A stretch of DNA of 61,827 bases from Candidatus Bathyarchaeota archaeon (GCA_018396915.1 JAGTRD010000005.1:1-61827), one strand, 5' to 3'; shown: positions 51,482 to 61,315, counted from the first letter of the stretch. Notes: a model not told the origin generated them from the letters alone. Made by a program: numbers and translations.

Positions 51482-53266
51482 TCAGGCTGTTGGCTGAGGC
51501 TTTCTCACTATCTCCCCGCAACTCGAACAGAAGAGGTCTTCCGCCCCAACTCTTGCACCGCATTTAGGACAAACGAGTAGTTGAGGCTCAATATGAGGAA
51601 CTCTAGGGATGCGCCTACGTCTATGGACGAACGTTGCAACTGCAGATATGACAGCGAGTGCTGCGGCGACTACTAGGATCATCTTGTTCGACAGAGGTGC
51701 TGGGAGGATGCTAGTCTTCTGAAATGTAACCCTATTGCTGGAGGAGCCTTCGACATCATCGTTTCCAAGCCACATCGCCCTCACAGTCCAGTTGCCAAGT
51801 TCATCTGGCGAATATAAGTCTTTGAACCGCCCTTCACGATCAACTCTAGTCTTTCTCGTAACGGTCTTCTCGCCTGGCCCGTGATAAATAAGGTCTACCT
51901 CTGAACCTTCAACAGGGGGCTTCATAATTCCTGATATTTCAAATTCTTCAAGCAATATTCCAAGCCAACCTTGACCTACAGAGATTTCCAGACTACTGGC
52001 CATCTTATCGATTCTCAAGGCAACCGTTGAAGAGTGGGTCTTACCCTTTCCAGAGGCTTTCACTACAACAGTGTACTCACCGACCTTCACAGAAGATCCG
52101 GTCTTAACAATGAGTTGGGACGTAAATGGGGGTTTACCCGATGGAACGGTTAAAATCGGCGTGGCTCCTTCCGGTATGCCTGAGACGGTCAAAACTACTG
52201 TCTCATCAAATCTTCCCAGAGGCTTCAAATCAAAGGTTAGAGTTGCATTCTGTCCTTTCCTGACAGAGGTTCTGTTCACTGGACAAGTTATCATGAAGTC
52301 CTCCCTCTTAACTGATAGCGTAGCTGTAACGACTTTTGAAAATCCCTTGCTTGAGGCTGAGATGGTGAGTGTGTAATTGGCCTCAGTCGAGGCTCCGGAA
52401 GCATCTATTGTAAGTATCGATGTGAATGTTGGCGTTCCAGTCTGGGGTGAAAAAGCATATTTCAAATCGGCTGGGAGACCTGAAGCATTGAGTGAGACTT
52501 CCGCTGGGGTCCCACTCAGGAGATTGACTGTGACTGTGTAGGAGGCTTTATCTCCAATATTCACAGTCTGGACTGAAGGATTTACTGTTATGGAGAAGTC
52601 GAATCTTGGAACCACTGTAAGAATTGCTGTTGCCTGCCGTGTGATGCCACGCGCATTGCCTATGACTGTTATCGTGTAGGCTTGTGGAGGTGTATCTGTT
52701 GAGGTTGAGATGTAAAGATCATCGCTGGTGCCCAGACGCCACTTCATACCTTGACCCAGACCCGAAACATCAACGGTGATGGTCACACCGCTGTAGACGG
52801 GGCTACTGTATGTGACCAGTATTTGGAAGCTCGCTGTTCCGCCCTGCTCGACGGTCTTGGATGTTGGCGACAGTGATAATGAAAAGTCGAATGGTGGGCC
52901 CTGAACATAGAATATCGTTGACGCCGTATAAGTGGCTCCTCCCCAACCTGGAAATGAAGCTGAGGCCTGTACAGTGCAGGTTCCGGGAACTGAGGTTAAA
53001 CCAGTCGCAGTGAATGTGTACCAGTAACCGTAACTTACGGTTCCTACATTGTAAGTCACAGTCCCTGCTGGTGTGAATACACGTATTGTTACTGAAGCCT
53101 CCTCGGAGACCCATACACCTATAACTACTCGGTCACCTATACTGTAGGTCGAACGGTCCGTAGAGACCTCAACCGTAGGTGCAATCGCAGAATGTGCAGG
53201 TGTGAGAGGCATGTTAGTGAGGAGGAGAGAAAGAAGTATGATAAGCGCTAAACCCATCTTAAACAT
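51482..53266 (-). CDS. secreted Ig-like repeat protein with cytoplasmic zinc ribbon
   Basis: 594 residues. Signal peptide (LALIILLSLLLTNMPLTPAH), an N-terminal beta domain (DRSTYSIGDRVVIGVWVSEE), then three or four Ig-like repeats with FSLSLSPTSKTVEQGGTASF, FSITVNPSVQTVNIGDKASY and FMITCPVNRTSVRKGQNATL. After a membrane segment (KMILVVAAALAVISAVATFV) the C-terminal end is a zinc ribbon, CPKCGARVGAEDLFCSSCGE, inferred to be inside the cell. Probably a surface protein of archaeal envelope; partner unknown. Confidence 0.75.
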   Translation of the reverse strand: MFKMGLALIILLSLLLTNMPLTPAHSAIAPTVEVSTDRSTYSIGDRVVIGVWVSEEASVTIRVFTPAGTVTYNVGTVSYGYWYTFTATGLTSVPGTCTVQASASFPGWGGATYTASTIFYVQGPPFDFSLSLSPTSKTVEQGGTASFQILVTYSSPVYSGVTITVDVSGLGQGMKWRLGTSDDLYISTSTDTPPQAYTITVIGNARGITRQATAILTVVPRFDFSITVNPSVQTVNIGDKASYTVTVNLLSGTPAEVSLNASGLPADLKYAFSPQTGTPTFTSILTIDASGASTEANYTLTISASSKGFSKVVTATLSVKREDFMITCPVNRTSVRKGQNATLTFDLKPLGRFDETVVLTVSGIPEGATPILTVPSGKPPFTSQLIVKTGSSVKVGEYTVVVKASGKGKTHSSTVALRIDKMASSLEISVGQGWLGILLEEFEISGIMKPPVEGSEVDLIYHGPGEKTVTRKTRVDREGRFKDLYSPDELGNWTVRAMWLGNDDVEGSSSNRVTFQKTSILPAPLSNKMILVVAAALAVISAVATFVHRRRRIPRVPHIEPQLLVCPKCGARVGAEDLFCSSCGEIVRKPQPTA

Positions 53267-53424
53267 ATTATATCCCTAAACAGTTTCTGGGAGAGTCTAT
53301 TTAAGCCTGATCACACATTGCAATTTAATAGTCCGCTGAATAGTTGCCGTGAATAATAGAGACGGAAGGCCAAAACAATATTTGACTTTCAATAATCCAA
53401 AATAATAGTTGTGAGGGAGGAGGT

Positions 53425-54522
53425 TTGATAGGAAGAGATGATGTGGCGAGAGCGCTATCAAAATATGACCTAGGGAATCTAAGGATCGGTACTATAGGAA
53501 GCCACTCGGCTCTAGACATATGCGACGGCGCCAAGGATGAAGGGTTCGAAACGGTGACCTTATGCCAGAGAGGCCGAGAAAAAACATACCTGAGATACAG
53601 GAGGATAATAGATAAAGTACTCATTCTGGACAAGTTTTCAGACATGGCCCGCGAGGATGTGCAGGAGGAGTTGAGGGTACTCAATGTCATATTCATCGCC
53701 AACAGGTCATTCTCAACCTATGTCGGATACGACAATATTGAGAACAAGTTTCTCGTCCCAATATTTGGCAATAGAAGGATGTTGAGATCTGAGGAGAGGG
53801 ATGCGCCTAGGAATCAGATGTACCTCCTAGATAAGGCTGGAATAAGAACCCCTAAAAAGTTTAGGGGTCCGGAAGAAATAGATCGACTAGCCATAGTCAA
53901 GGTTCCTGAGGCTGCTAGAAAGATTGAGAGAGCATTCTTCTACGCGGCTAATCCAGATGACTTCAGGGTCCAAGCCGATTTAAGGGTTAGTAAAGGCATA
54001 GTATCACTTGAAGACTTGAGGAAAGCTACTATCGAAGAATTTGTTGTAGGCGCCAGATTCAACTTTAACTATTTCTGGTCCCCCATCCATGACAGACTGG
54101 AGTTCTTAGGAGTTGACAGAAGGATACAGACAGACCTCGACGGAGTCCTCTCACTCCCTGCGAGAGAGCAGCTGGAGTTGAAAATGGTCACTCAGAATAT
54201 TGAGGTAGGCCATGAAGGGGCTACTCTGAGAGAGTCTATCGTCGACAAGGTTTACGAGATCGGTGAGAAATTCGTTAGAGTATGCAGAGATGAATATCCG
54301 CCGGGAATAATTGGTCCATTCGCCTTGCAGGGAGCGATAACGAAAGACTTGGAGATATGTATATTCGATGTCAGCCCAAGGGTTCCAGGCTCACCTATAA
54401 TATCTACCACGAGTCCATACACGAAATGGTTCTTCGGCGAACCTATGAGCACAGGTAGAAGGATAGCCCTCGAGATCAAGGCAGCCAGGGATCTTGGAAG
54501 AATCGGTGAAGTTGTGACTTGA
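53425..54522 (+). CDS. PurP-like ATP-grasp protein (paralogue with altered ATP loop)
   Basis: 365 residues. The PurP/DUF1297 frame shows IGTIGSHSALDICDGAKDEG, IEEFVVGARFNFNYFWSPIH, RLEFLGVDRRIQTDLDG, PPGIIGPFALQGAITKD and FGEPMSTGRRIALEIKAARD. The glycine-rich ATP loop (GARGGRGFF in the neighbour) is replaced by EAARKIERAFFYA. It could be an inactive or differently acting partner of the second PurP. It overlaps the downstream purP gene by 4 bases. Start TTG 53425 (ATAGGAAGAG follows). Confidence 0.88.
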   Translation: MIGRDDVARALSKYDLGNLRIGTIGSHSALDICDGAKDEGFETVTLCQRGREKTYLRYRRIIDKVLILDKFSDMAREDVQEELRVLNVIFIANRSFSTYVGYDNIENKFLVPIFGNRRMLRSEERDAPRNQMYLLDKAGIRTPKKFRGPEEIDRLAIVKVPEAARKIERAFFYAANPDDFRVQADLRVSKGIVSLEDLRKATIEEFVVGARFNFNYFWSPIHDRLEFLGVDRRIQTDLDGVLSLPAREQLELKMVTQNIEVGHEGATLRESIVDKVYEIGEKFVRVCRDEYPPGIIGPFALQGAITKDLEICIFDVSPRVPGSPIISTTSPYTKWFFGEPMSTGRRIALEIKAARDLGRIGEVVT

Positions 54523-55628
54523 TAACGAAAGATGAGATCCAAAATATTCTGCAACACTACGACCTAGAGAAGGTGAGTATAGGAACTATCTGCTCCCACT
54601 CGGCCCTACAAATATTCTATGGAGCCAAGCAGGAAGGGTTCAGGACAGTTGGAATATGCCTCCCAGACAAGAAATTCGTATACGATGCCTTTCAACTTGC
54701 GAAACCAGACGAATATATCCTAGTTAACAGATACAGCGACCTGACAGATAGTTGGGTCCAAGAGAAGCTTAAGAGAATGAATACGATCATCATTCCACAC
54801 GGATCCTTCGTCGAGTATGTTGGTGCTGACAATATAAAAAACAGATTTCATGTTCCTATGTATGGAAACAGGATATCTCTGGAGTTTGAGGGAGACAGAA
54901 GCAAGATGAGGATGTGGCTGCAGGAGGCTGGAGTCAAGGTGCCCAAGGAATATTCAGAGCCTGCAAAGATAGATAGGCCCTGCATAGTGAAGTTCCATGG
55001 GGCAAGAGGGGGGAGGGGCTTCTTCATTGCTAACTCAGACGAACAGTATAAACAGCAACTTGAGAGAGCCTTGAAGCGAGGAGTAATCACAGATGAAGAT
55101 GTGGATAAAGCCACTATACAGGAACTTATCATCGGCGTGAGATATTACCCCCAATACTTCTATTCGCCGATATTCGGGGGCGAGGTTAAGGCTGGTGAGG
55201 GGCGTGTCGAACTTCTCGGAGTAGACAGAAGAGTTGAGAGCAACGTTGACGATCTATATAGGATCCCTAGATTTGAGGAGGCAGGGGTGGAGCAGTCATA
55301 TGTCATAACAGGAAATATTCCAGTAGTCCTGAGGGAATCTCTTCTACCGAAGATTCTTGATCTAGGTCGAAGGATTGTTGATTCGTCTGTCAAACTCTTC
55401 CCACCAGGCATAGTTGGACCATTCTGCATAGAGACCATATGCACAGACGAGCTTGAATTCGTGACATTCGAAGTATCTGCAAGGATAGTTGCTGGAACAA
55501 ATCTCTACCCTGAAGGTTCACCCTACTCATGCTACCTATACCCCAAACCCATGTCTACAGGTAGAAGAATAGCTTACGAGATAAGAGAAGGAATAAGCAA
55601 AAATAAGCTCCAATACTTAGTTAGTTGA
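54519..55628 (+). CDS. purP: formate-dependent FAICAR synthetase PurP
   Basis: 369 residues. Converts AICAR, formate and ATP to FAICAR, the archaeal replacement for PurH formyltransferase. SIGTICSHSALQIFYGAKQE, the ATP loop VKFHGARGGRGFFIANSDEQ, IQELIIGVRYYPQYFYSPIF, LLGVDRRVESNVDDLYRIPR and the C-terminal YPKPMSTGRRIAYEIREGIS are all in place. Overlap with the upstream paralogue (4 bases) implies one operon. Confidence 0.92.
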   Translation: MITKDEIQNILQHYDLEKVSIGTICSHSALQIFYGAKQEGFRTVGICLPDKKFVYDAFQLAKPDEYILVNRYSDLTDSWVQEKLKRMNTIIIPHGSFVEYVGADNIKNRFHVPMYGNRISLEFEGDRSKMRMWLQEAGVKVPKEYSEPAKIDRPCIVKFHGARGGRGFFIANSDEQYKQQLERALKRGVITDEDVDKATIQELIIGVRYYPQYFYSPIFGGEVKAGEGRVELLGVDRRVESNVDDLYRIPRFEEAGVEQSYVITGNIPVVLRESLLPKILDLGRRIVDSSVKLFPPGIVGPFCIETICTDELEFVTFEVSARIVAGTNLYPEGSPYSCYLYPKPMSTGRRIAYEIREGISKNKLQYLVS

Positions 55629-55711
55629 GAGTTACTCCAGATTAAAAAATGTAAACCTTCAAAACAAAATATATGACTTACACTAATTTACTTTAATATG
55701 AGGGATGGTTG

Positions 55712-56245
55712 ATGAATGTCTTCGAAGCGATCAAAACCAGAAGAAGCATCAGAAAGTATAAGCCTGACCCTGTTGAGAAGGAGAAGCTGGAAAAGATCTT
55801 AGAGGCAGGTAGGCTGGCCCCATCAGCCGCAAACAGGCAACCATGGCACTTCATAGTCGTAACCGATCCCACAGTGAGGGAGGCTCTGAGGCTCGCACAT
55901 GAGAGTGACTGGTCCGTCAGAAGCACTAGCCAAGTATTGAAGGCCCCAGTTATCATAGTGGTATGCGCTGAACCAGAAGCTGCATGGAGAAGGAACGATG
56001 GGGAGGAGTATTGGAAGATTGACGCTGCAATAGCGATGCAGAATATGGTGCTGACCGCAACTGATGAAGGGTTGGGGACATGTTGGATAGGGGCCTTCAA
56101 TGAGGAGAATGTGAAGAAGGTTTTGAAGATTCCACCGGAGATAAGAATAGTAGCTCTAACCCCATTAGGATACCCTGCAGAGTCGAAAGGAATTGTCTCC
56201 GACAGGAGACCTTTAGCCGAAATAATACATTACGATCGATGGTAA
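55712..56245 (+). CDS. nitroreductase-family FMN protein
   Basis: 177 residues. FEAIKTRRSIRKYKPDPVEK binds FMN phosphate, APSAANRQPWHFIVV follows, and DAAIAMQNMVLTATDEGLGT with CWIGAF and VALTPLGYPAESKG complete the family pattern. Reduces an unknown substrate with NAD(P)H. ATG 55712 has GAGGGATGG upstream; TTG 55709 is adjacent. It starts 80 bases after purP. Confidence 0.88.
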   Translation: MNVFEAIKTRRSIRKYKPDPVEKEKLEKILEAGRLAPSAANRQPWHFIVVTDPTVREALRLAHESDWSVRSTSQVLKAPVIIVVCAEPEAAWRRNDGEEYWKIDAAIAMQNMVLTATDEGLGTCWIGAFNEENVKKVLKIPPEIRIVALTPLGYPAESKGIVSDRRPLAEIIHYDRW

Positions 56246-56338
56246 AACACCGAACATTTAGAAATTTCCTGTTAAAGCTCCATGGAAACCAATTTATAAG
56301 ATCTCTTATTTAGTGTAACGTTTGAGGTTTGAGTTACG

Positions 56339-56710
56339 ATGTTCCAGAACCTTACCAAGTTGCTGATACAGGTGATTGTCAGCGTAATAATTCTCTCTCC
56401 CATTCTGTGGATCGTGGGCAGGACGATTGTCGGGGGGAGGAAGGCAAGATTCTCCGATGCCCTATGGATTGTTGCCCTCGGAATAATAATCAACTCATTC
56501 ATCGGAGCGTACGTCCACGGCATTCTCGGTTTCATAGTGACCTTGATAGTTTGGCTTGCATTGATAAAACACTTCTTCGACACAGGCTGGGGGACAGCAA
56601 TAGTAATAGCCGTGATAGCGATAATTGTTCTGGGGATAGTTGCATTGATTCTAGCCTTCCTCGGCTTAGCATTCATATCTGGAATGGGAGTTATGAAAGG
56701 AATACTATGA
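56339..56710 (+). CDS. small integral membrane protein, four segments
   Basis: 123 residues, nearly all hydrophobic: LIQVIVSVIILSPILWIVG, SDALWIVALGIIINSFIGAY, ILGFIVTLIVWLALIKHFF and TAIVIAVIAIIVLGIVALIL. It begins with MFQNLTKLL. No family recognised. Followed by a strong terminator. Confidence 0.75.
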   Translation: MFQNLTKLLIQVIVSVIILSPILWIVGRTIVGGRKARFSDALWIVALGIIINSFIGAYVHGILGFIVTLIVWLALIKHFFDTGWGTAIVIAVIAIIVLGIVALILAFLGLAFISGMGVMKGIL

Positions 56711-56721
56711 TTAGAGCTAAA

Positions 56722-56774
56722 GCATCTCCAATCAACATGGAGATGCCAAAAGTTCCCTTTTTTTTAAAAAAAAA
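56722..56774. terminator. hairpin with T8-A9 run between convergent genes
   Basis: GCATCTCC (56722-56729) and GGAGATGC (56739-56746) form a perfect eight-pair stem around a nine-base loop. Eight T and nine A follow at 56758-56774. It serves both directions: T run for the plus-strand gene, A run (T on the minus strand) for the DUF402 gene. Confidence 0.7.
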
Positions 56775-56783
56775 GATTTACCG

Positions 56784-57302
56784 TTAACACTTATTGAATT
56801 CAGTTACGAATCTGGGAGGGAAGCATCCTCTACGAACAAGATTGATCAACATGTCTAGCTTGCGCCTTGCGTATGCAGATGTCTCATAGTCAATCCATCC
56901 GCTCTTTAAGGCCTCTTCAAACTCCTCTTCATCAAGAATAGCAGTGTCTAGACTGGTCGATATCCAAAGGTCAAGAAACAAATCTACTATTCTCAAAGTA
57001 TTTCGGCCGACTATTTTAGGAGGTTTAATGATGTCGCAGTAATATCCCTTCAAGGCCCCTTTGAGATCGTAAACTTTTCCAACATCATAAGATTCGCCTT
57101 TGAAGACAAACCAGATGACACGGTAACCATCATCTAGGACAACCTTATCCTTAATTATGATAGGCCTCTTAGGATGCGCAACCCCTTCAGAGACTATTAC
57201 ACTCCCATCCATGTAAAGCAACTTGTTGTTATAGATTGAAATTTTGTCCGGTGGCCTAACATATTCTACCACTATGTAACTTTCAGTTTGATTGTTTTCC
57301 AT
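56784..57302 (-). CDS. DUF402 protein, possible ribonuclease or nucleotide phosphatase
   Basis: 172 residues of the DUF402/FAU-1 fold: GYRVIWFVFKGESYDVGKVY, LKGALKGYYCDIIKPPKIVG, DLFLDLWISTSLDTAILDEE and EFEEALKSGWIDYETSAYA. The conserved Tyr-Tyr, Asp and Lys set is that of a phosphatase-like RNA-binding module. It is convergent with the membrane protein and single. Confidence 0.8.
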   Translation of the reverse strand: MENNQTESYIVVEYVRPPDKISIYNNKLLYMDGSVIVSEGVAHPKRPIIIKDKVVLDDGYRVIWFVFKGESYDVGKVYDLKGALKGYYCDIIKPPKIVGRNTLRIVDLFLDLWISTSLDTAILDEEEFEEALKSGWIDYETSAYARRKLDMLINLVRRGCFPPRFVTEFNKC

Positions 57303-57425
57303 TTATAAGTTAACCAGCCAAATAATACCAGCCTATTTCTTTAATAGCTCGTAGACAATTCCTCTTGAATGCCTTTCAAAAATTTAAAATATGTGATCTC
57401 ACTCAGGCCGGAGGAGGTGTCTACA

Positions 57426-57716
57426 ATGAATAGAACGAAGCTGAATGCGATAGTTAATATTCTGTCACTTGTCTTATTCTTGATCTCTCTGGTTTCAGGT
57501 CTTGTCCTATGGCAGATTTTACCCAGTGGCGATGGTTTAGGGTTTAGGGGAGGCCTAGGGTCCAGAGGAAGAATCTTCATGAACATTACGCGTAATGAAT
57601 GGTTAGATTTACATAATTACTCAAGCATACTCTTCGCATGTTCAGTTGCAGTACACTGTTTGCTACATTGGAGATGGTTTAAGTCAGTGATGAAGATTCT
57701 TGGTGGTGAAAGTTGA
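57426..57716 (+). CDS. DUF4405 membrane protein, cytochrome b-like
   Basis: 96 residues from ATG 57426; the frame is open to 57369. Two membrane segments: NAIVNILSLVLFLISLVSGL and SSILFACSVAVHCLLHWRWF. His residues in WLDLHNYSSI and HCLLHW could bind heme, as proposed for DUF4405. The 3' end overlaps the malate dehydrogenase start by 4 bases. Confidence 0.72.
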   Translation: MNRTKLNAIVNILSLVLFLISLVSGLVLWQILPSGDGLGFRGGLGSRGRIFMNITRNEWLDLHNYSSILFACSVAVHCLLHWRWFKSVMKILGGES

Positions 57717-58627
57717 TATCGATCATAGGTGCAGGTAAGGTTGGCAGCGCCTGCGCACTAAATATAATTCGTATGAATATTGCGGATGTGACGCTTGTCG
57801 ACGTTCAGGGAGGTCTGGCTGAGGGTGAGGCACTTGATATGAGACATGCCTCACCATCCTTTGGGTTCGATAGAGTCGTTAAAGGTACGACAAGGTTTGA
57901 GGATATAGCTGGGTCTGAGGTTGTCATTGTAACAGCTGGCTACCCTAGGAAACCAGACACCTCAAGAAGAGATCTCGCTCAAGGCAACGCTAGGATAGTC
58001 TCCTCAGTAGCTCAGGAGGTATCTCGTTATGCTCCTGAGAGTGTTATATTAGTGGTTACGAATCCTGTGGACGCCATGACCTACATAGCATACATAAAGT
58101 CAGGGTTTCCCAGAAACAGGGTTTTAGGGATGGGGGGGATACTTGACACATTAAGATACCGTACTTCGATAGCTTCCGAACTTAATGTTTCAAGTGAGGA
58201 TGTTCAGGGCCTTATTATTGGAGAGCATGGAGACCTGATGATCCCACTTACAGAATATACGGCAATCTCAGGTATACCTGTAAAGAAGCTTCTCAAGCCA
58301 GAGAGGTTGAGTGAGATAATTGAGAGGGCCAGGTTCAGCGCCATGGATGTCATCAAGTTGAAAGGGGCTACGGTCCATGCGCCTGCCTCAGCAGTTTCAA
58401 TGATGGTTGAGAGCATAGTGAAGGGGAGGAATAGGTTAACCGTTGCTTCAGTGATTCCTGATGGAGAGTATGGTTTGAAAGATGTATCGATAGGCCTCCC
58501 AGTAATCTTGGGAAGGAATGGCGTCGAGAGGATAGTTGAACTTGAACTTGACGACGATGTGAAAAGTAGACTCGTCGAAGCCGCATCATCGATACAGTCA
58601 GTGATATCACAGATACAGCAAATCTAA
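57713..58627 (+). CDS. mdh: malate dehydrogenase (LDH-like family)
   Basis: 304 residues. NAD-binding ISIIGAGKVGSACALNIIRM, substrate loop VTAGYPRKPDTSRRDLAQGN with Arg where lactate dehydrogenases have Gln, and the active-site His in IIGEHGDLMIPLTEY. The Arg favours malate; this comes from the family rule. Start TTG 57713. Coupled to the DUF4405 gene. Confidence 0.9.
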   Translation: MISIIGAGKVGSACALNIIRMNIADVTLVDVQGGLAEGEALDMRHASPSFGFDRVVKGTTRFEDIAGSEVVIVTAGYPRKPDTSRRDLAQGNARIVSSVAQEVSRYAPESVILVVTNPVDAMTYIAYIKSGFPRNRVLGMGGILDTLRYRTSIASELNVSSEDVQGLIIGEHGDLMIPLTEYTAISGIPVKKLLKPERLSEIIERARFSAMDVIKLKGATVHAPASAVSMMVESIVKGRNRLTVASVIPDGEYGLKDVSIGLPVILGRNGVERIVELELDDDVKSRLVEAASSIQSVISQIQQI

Positions 58628-58701
58628 ATTTGACGGATAGCCGGCCAATCCTACAACTTAAGAGGCAAAATCAATAAAAAATTATGGTATGCTGATTTAC
58701 C

Positions 58702-59964
58702 GTGAGTAGTGGCGAGGGCCGCCTCGAGCCCACACTCAGTTTATTCGACGCTATCTCGATAGGTCTGGGAGCTATCATAGGCGGCGGAATATTCGTTGTG
58801 ACCGGCATAGCAGCTGGCCTGGCAGGTCCAGCCCTCATACTCTCAATATCGATAGCTGCAATTATCTCACTAGTGACAGCCATGAGCTTTGCAGAGTTGA
58901 CCGCTTGGCTTCCAGCTGAAGGGAGCGTCTACGAGTTTTCTTACAGGCTTGTATCTCCTGTCGTAGGGTATTCGGCAGGATGGATGTGGATCATCTCAAA
59001 CATATTCGCCGGAGCAACTGTATCTCTAGGATTCGGCTATTACCTCACAGCCTTAGCTCCAACTCTAGACCCTAAGTTGGTCGCTGTAATATTATGTATG
59101 CTCTTTACGACCCTGAACTGTGTAGGGGTTCAGGAGTCGGCGAAGTTTAACAATTTACTGGTCATTTCGAAAATAGTCGTTCTCGGAATATTCATAATTG
59201 CAGGCCTTCCGCATCTAAACTATGAGTTTTTCAAGATTCAAGGAGAATATTTGTCCGGCATCCTCCCTGGAACCTTCTATATTTTCTTTGCATACGGAGG
59301 ATTTGCTAGAGTCGCCGTCATCGCTGAGGAGGTGAAGGATGCTGAGAAGACCGTTCCACGAGCCATACTGATCGCATTGGTGGCTTCAGCTATTATCTAT
59401 ATATTGGTTGGAGGAGTCGCCGTAGGCCTTATTGGAGCCGAGAGACTGGGTAGATCAAACTCCCCACTTGCAGAAGCCATAAGCGCCGCCGGAAACCCAT
59501 TGCTGTTGAGCATTGTATCCATAGGAGGAATGCTAGCTACGGCCAGTGTTCTATTAACATCAATCCTGGGAGTTTCACGTATGGCATACGCCATGTCCAT
59601 CAGAGGCGACCTTCCACTATTCCTTGGCAAGATTCATTCGAGGGTTAAAACACCATACATATCGGTCCTGACGGCTGGCTCAGTCATTGCTGTACTCATT
59701 CTACTCCTAGATCTCAGGGACATTGTGGCCGTCAGCACATTCGGACTATTGTTCAACTATAGTTTGGCAAACCTCTCAGCGTTTAAGCTTGATTCAAGAG
59801 TTAGGCGGTACCCAAGACCGTTACCTGCTATTGGGCTGGCAACGTCGACAATTCTCTTATGTTTCATTCAACCCAGCACATTAGTAATGAGTATTGTATT
59901 TCTATTAGGTGGGATCATACATCATATGTTGAAGAAATCCTATCTGGAGTCTGGAGATAAGTGA
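58702..59964 (+). CDS. APC-family amino acid permease
   Basis: 420 residues with about 12 hydrophobic segments. The first-segment motif is LSLFDAISIGLGAIIGGGIF, and IFFAYGGFARVAVIAEEVKD is the family-typical motif in segment 6. Imports amino acids or related solutes by proton or sodium symport. Start GTG 58702; a TATA-like AATAAAAAATT lies upstream. Substrate unknown. Confidence 0.9.
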   Translation: MSSGEGRLEPTLSLFDAISIGLGAIIGGGIFVVTGIAAGLAGPALILSISIAAIISLVTAMSFAELTAWLPAEGSVYEFSYRLVSPVVGYSAGWMWIISNIFAGATVSLGFGYYLTALAPTLDPKLVAVILCMLFTTLNCVGVQESAKFNNLLVISKIVVLGIFIIAGLPHLNYEFFKIQGEYLSGILPGTFYIFFAYGGFARVAVIAEEVKDAEKTVPRAILIALVASAIIYILVGGVAVGLIGAERLGRSNSPLAEAISAAGNPLLLSIVSIGGMLATASVLLTSILGVSRMAYAMSIRGDLPLFLGKIHSRVKTPYISVLTAGSVIAVLILLLDLRDIVAVSTFGLLFNYSLANLSAFKLDSRVRRYPRPLPAIGLATSTILLCFIQPSTLVMSIVFLLGGIIHHMLKKSYLESGDK

Positions 59965-59984
59965 TCGAGAAAGGATAATTCCCA

Positions 59985-61109
59985 TCACTTATACTCAGCA
60001 AATCTTAGGATTGGGATGCCTAGAAGATTAATCATCGATAAGAGCTGGAATGCAAAGTCAAAACTCAAATTATCTGCAAGATACCCAACCACAGGGTTCA
60101 CTATTGCCCCTGAAAGGAAGCTGGCTGTCATCGCAACCCCAACCAGGGTGCCCATCACACTCCGATCACTGATCTCGGTAACCCATGTGTCTGTCACGGC
60201 AAGGCATCCGAAGACCACAAGACCCATAGCCCCGAGCAGTATGATCAGGAGGCTAGATGATGCGAAAGTAATTAGATACGTTAATAGTCCTTGGCCTAGG
60301 AGAAGGAGTACAAGCATAACTCTTCTTCCAGTGAGGTCGGAGAGCCTACCGAACACTGGGCTTCCAAATATCCCCATAATCTGTAGAAGAGAAAGTAGCT
60401 GCGCACCATAACCTAACTCTAAACCGTACTTCTTCATCAGGTAAGTTGTGAGGAAAGGATTCAGCCCCCTGAAGGCTACAACCTGAACCAGCCCGAAACA
60501 GAATATGATGATCATCAACCGCAACACTTTACGGTTGAGAAGTGTTCTTTTAAGTTCGGCGCCTGATGATCCTTTACGCTCTGTCTTAGGCTCCTCTACT
60601 CCTAAACATATGAGTAGAGCGATCAGTAGACCGATGAGTGAGAAGAGGATGAAGCTGTACCGCCAGTTGAATGTTACAGCGACATAGGCTGATACGACTG
60701 GTGCAACGAATGATCCTATCGCTCCTCCTGTCTGATGGAAGCCCATCGACTCGCCGAGCTTCCTCCTCTCAACAACAAGGAATATGAGGGGGATGCCTAT
60801 CGGATGGTAGGATGCGCCTCCGACACCGGAGATGAACTGGGCGACGCCGAGTTGAAGTACGTTCTGCGAGAGTCCACATAGAAGTGTCCCTGCAGAGTAA
60901 ATCACTAGCCCAGCCACCATTATGTTCTTGCGCCCCTTACGGTCTGAGAGGTAGCCAAAAGGAATCTGGGCTAGGGAATATGGTAGGATAAAGGATGCGA
61001 CGAGCAGCCCAGCCGTATAATATGATATTTGATATTCTGAGATTAAGGACGGGAGGATTGTTGGGAGGATCAGCTGCAGCAAATGGTTCATTCCATGCGA
61101 TGATGACAA
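59985..61109 (-). CDS. major facilitator superfamily transporter
   Basis: 374 residues with 12 hydrophobic segments. The loop 2-3 signature is QIPFGYLSDRKGRKNIMV, and GVGGASYHPIGIPLIF and SPVFGRLSDLTGRRVMLV are typical. In-frame residues RTGSLPLILL continue upstream of TTG 61107-61109, but no standard start codon lies in that stretch. Substrate unknown. Confidence 0.88.
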   Translation of the reverse strand: MSSSHGMNHLLQLILPTILPSLISEYQISYYTAGLLVASFILPYSLAQIPFGYLSDRKGRKNIMVAGLVIYSAGTLLCGLSQNVLQLGVAQFISGVGGASYHPIGIPLIFLVVERRKLGESMGFHQTGGAIGSFVAPVVSAYVAVTFNWRYSFILFSLIGLLIALLICLGVEEPKTERKGSSGAELKRTLLNRKVLRLMIIIFCFGLVQVVAFRGLNPFLTTYLMKKYGLELGYGAQLLSLLQIMGIFGSPVFGRLSDLTGRRVMLVLLLLGQGLLTYLITFASSSLLIILLGAMGLVVFGCLAVTDTWVTEISDRSVMGTLVGVAMTASFLSGAIVNPVVGYLADNLSFDFAFQLLSMINLLGIPILRFAEYK

Positions 61110-61315
61110 CAGAATTAAGGGTAGGCTACCGGTTCGAATATCTATTCTCCTCCATCCAGTGACCCTTCAAAACGATTGCAATACACATTTAAGGCTTTCC
61201 AAATTTCAGCAGATCATCTATAAACGGTGTGACATGTTTGTTTCGTCTGGTTCCGCTAAGTTAATCCATTCGGCTGAGAATAAATCTGGACGAGTCGAAT
61301 ATCTGAGGTGGTTTA

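Noticed and set aside
57713-58627. Lactate dehydrogenase as function
   Set aside because: The substrate loop has Arg where lactate dehydrogenases have Gln, so malate is favoured.
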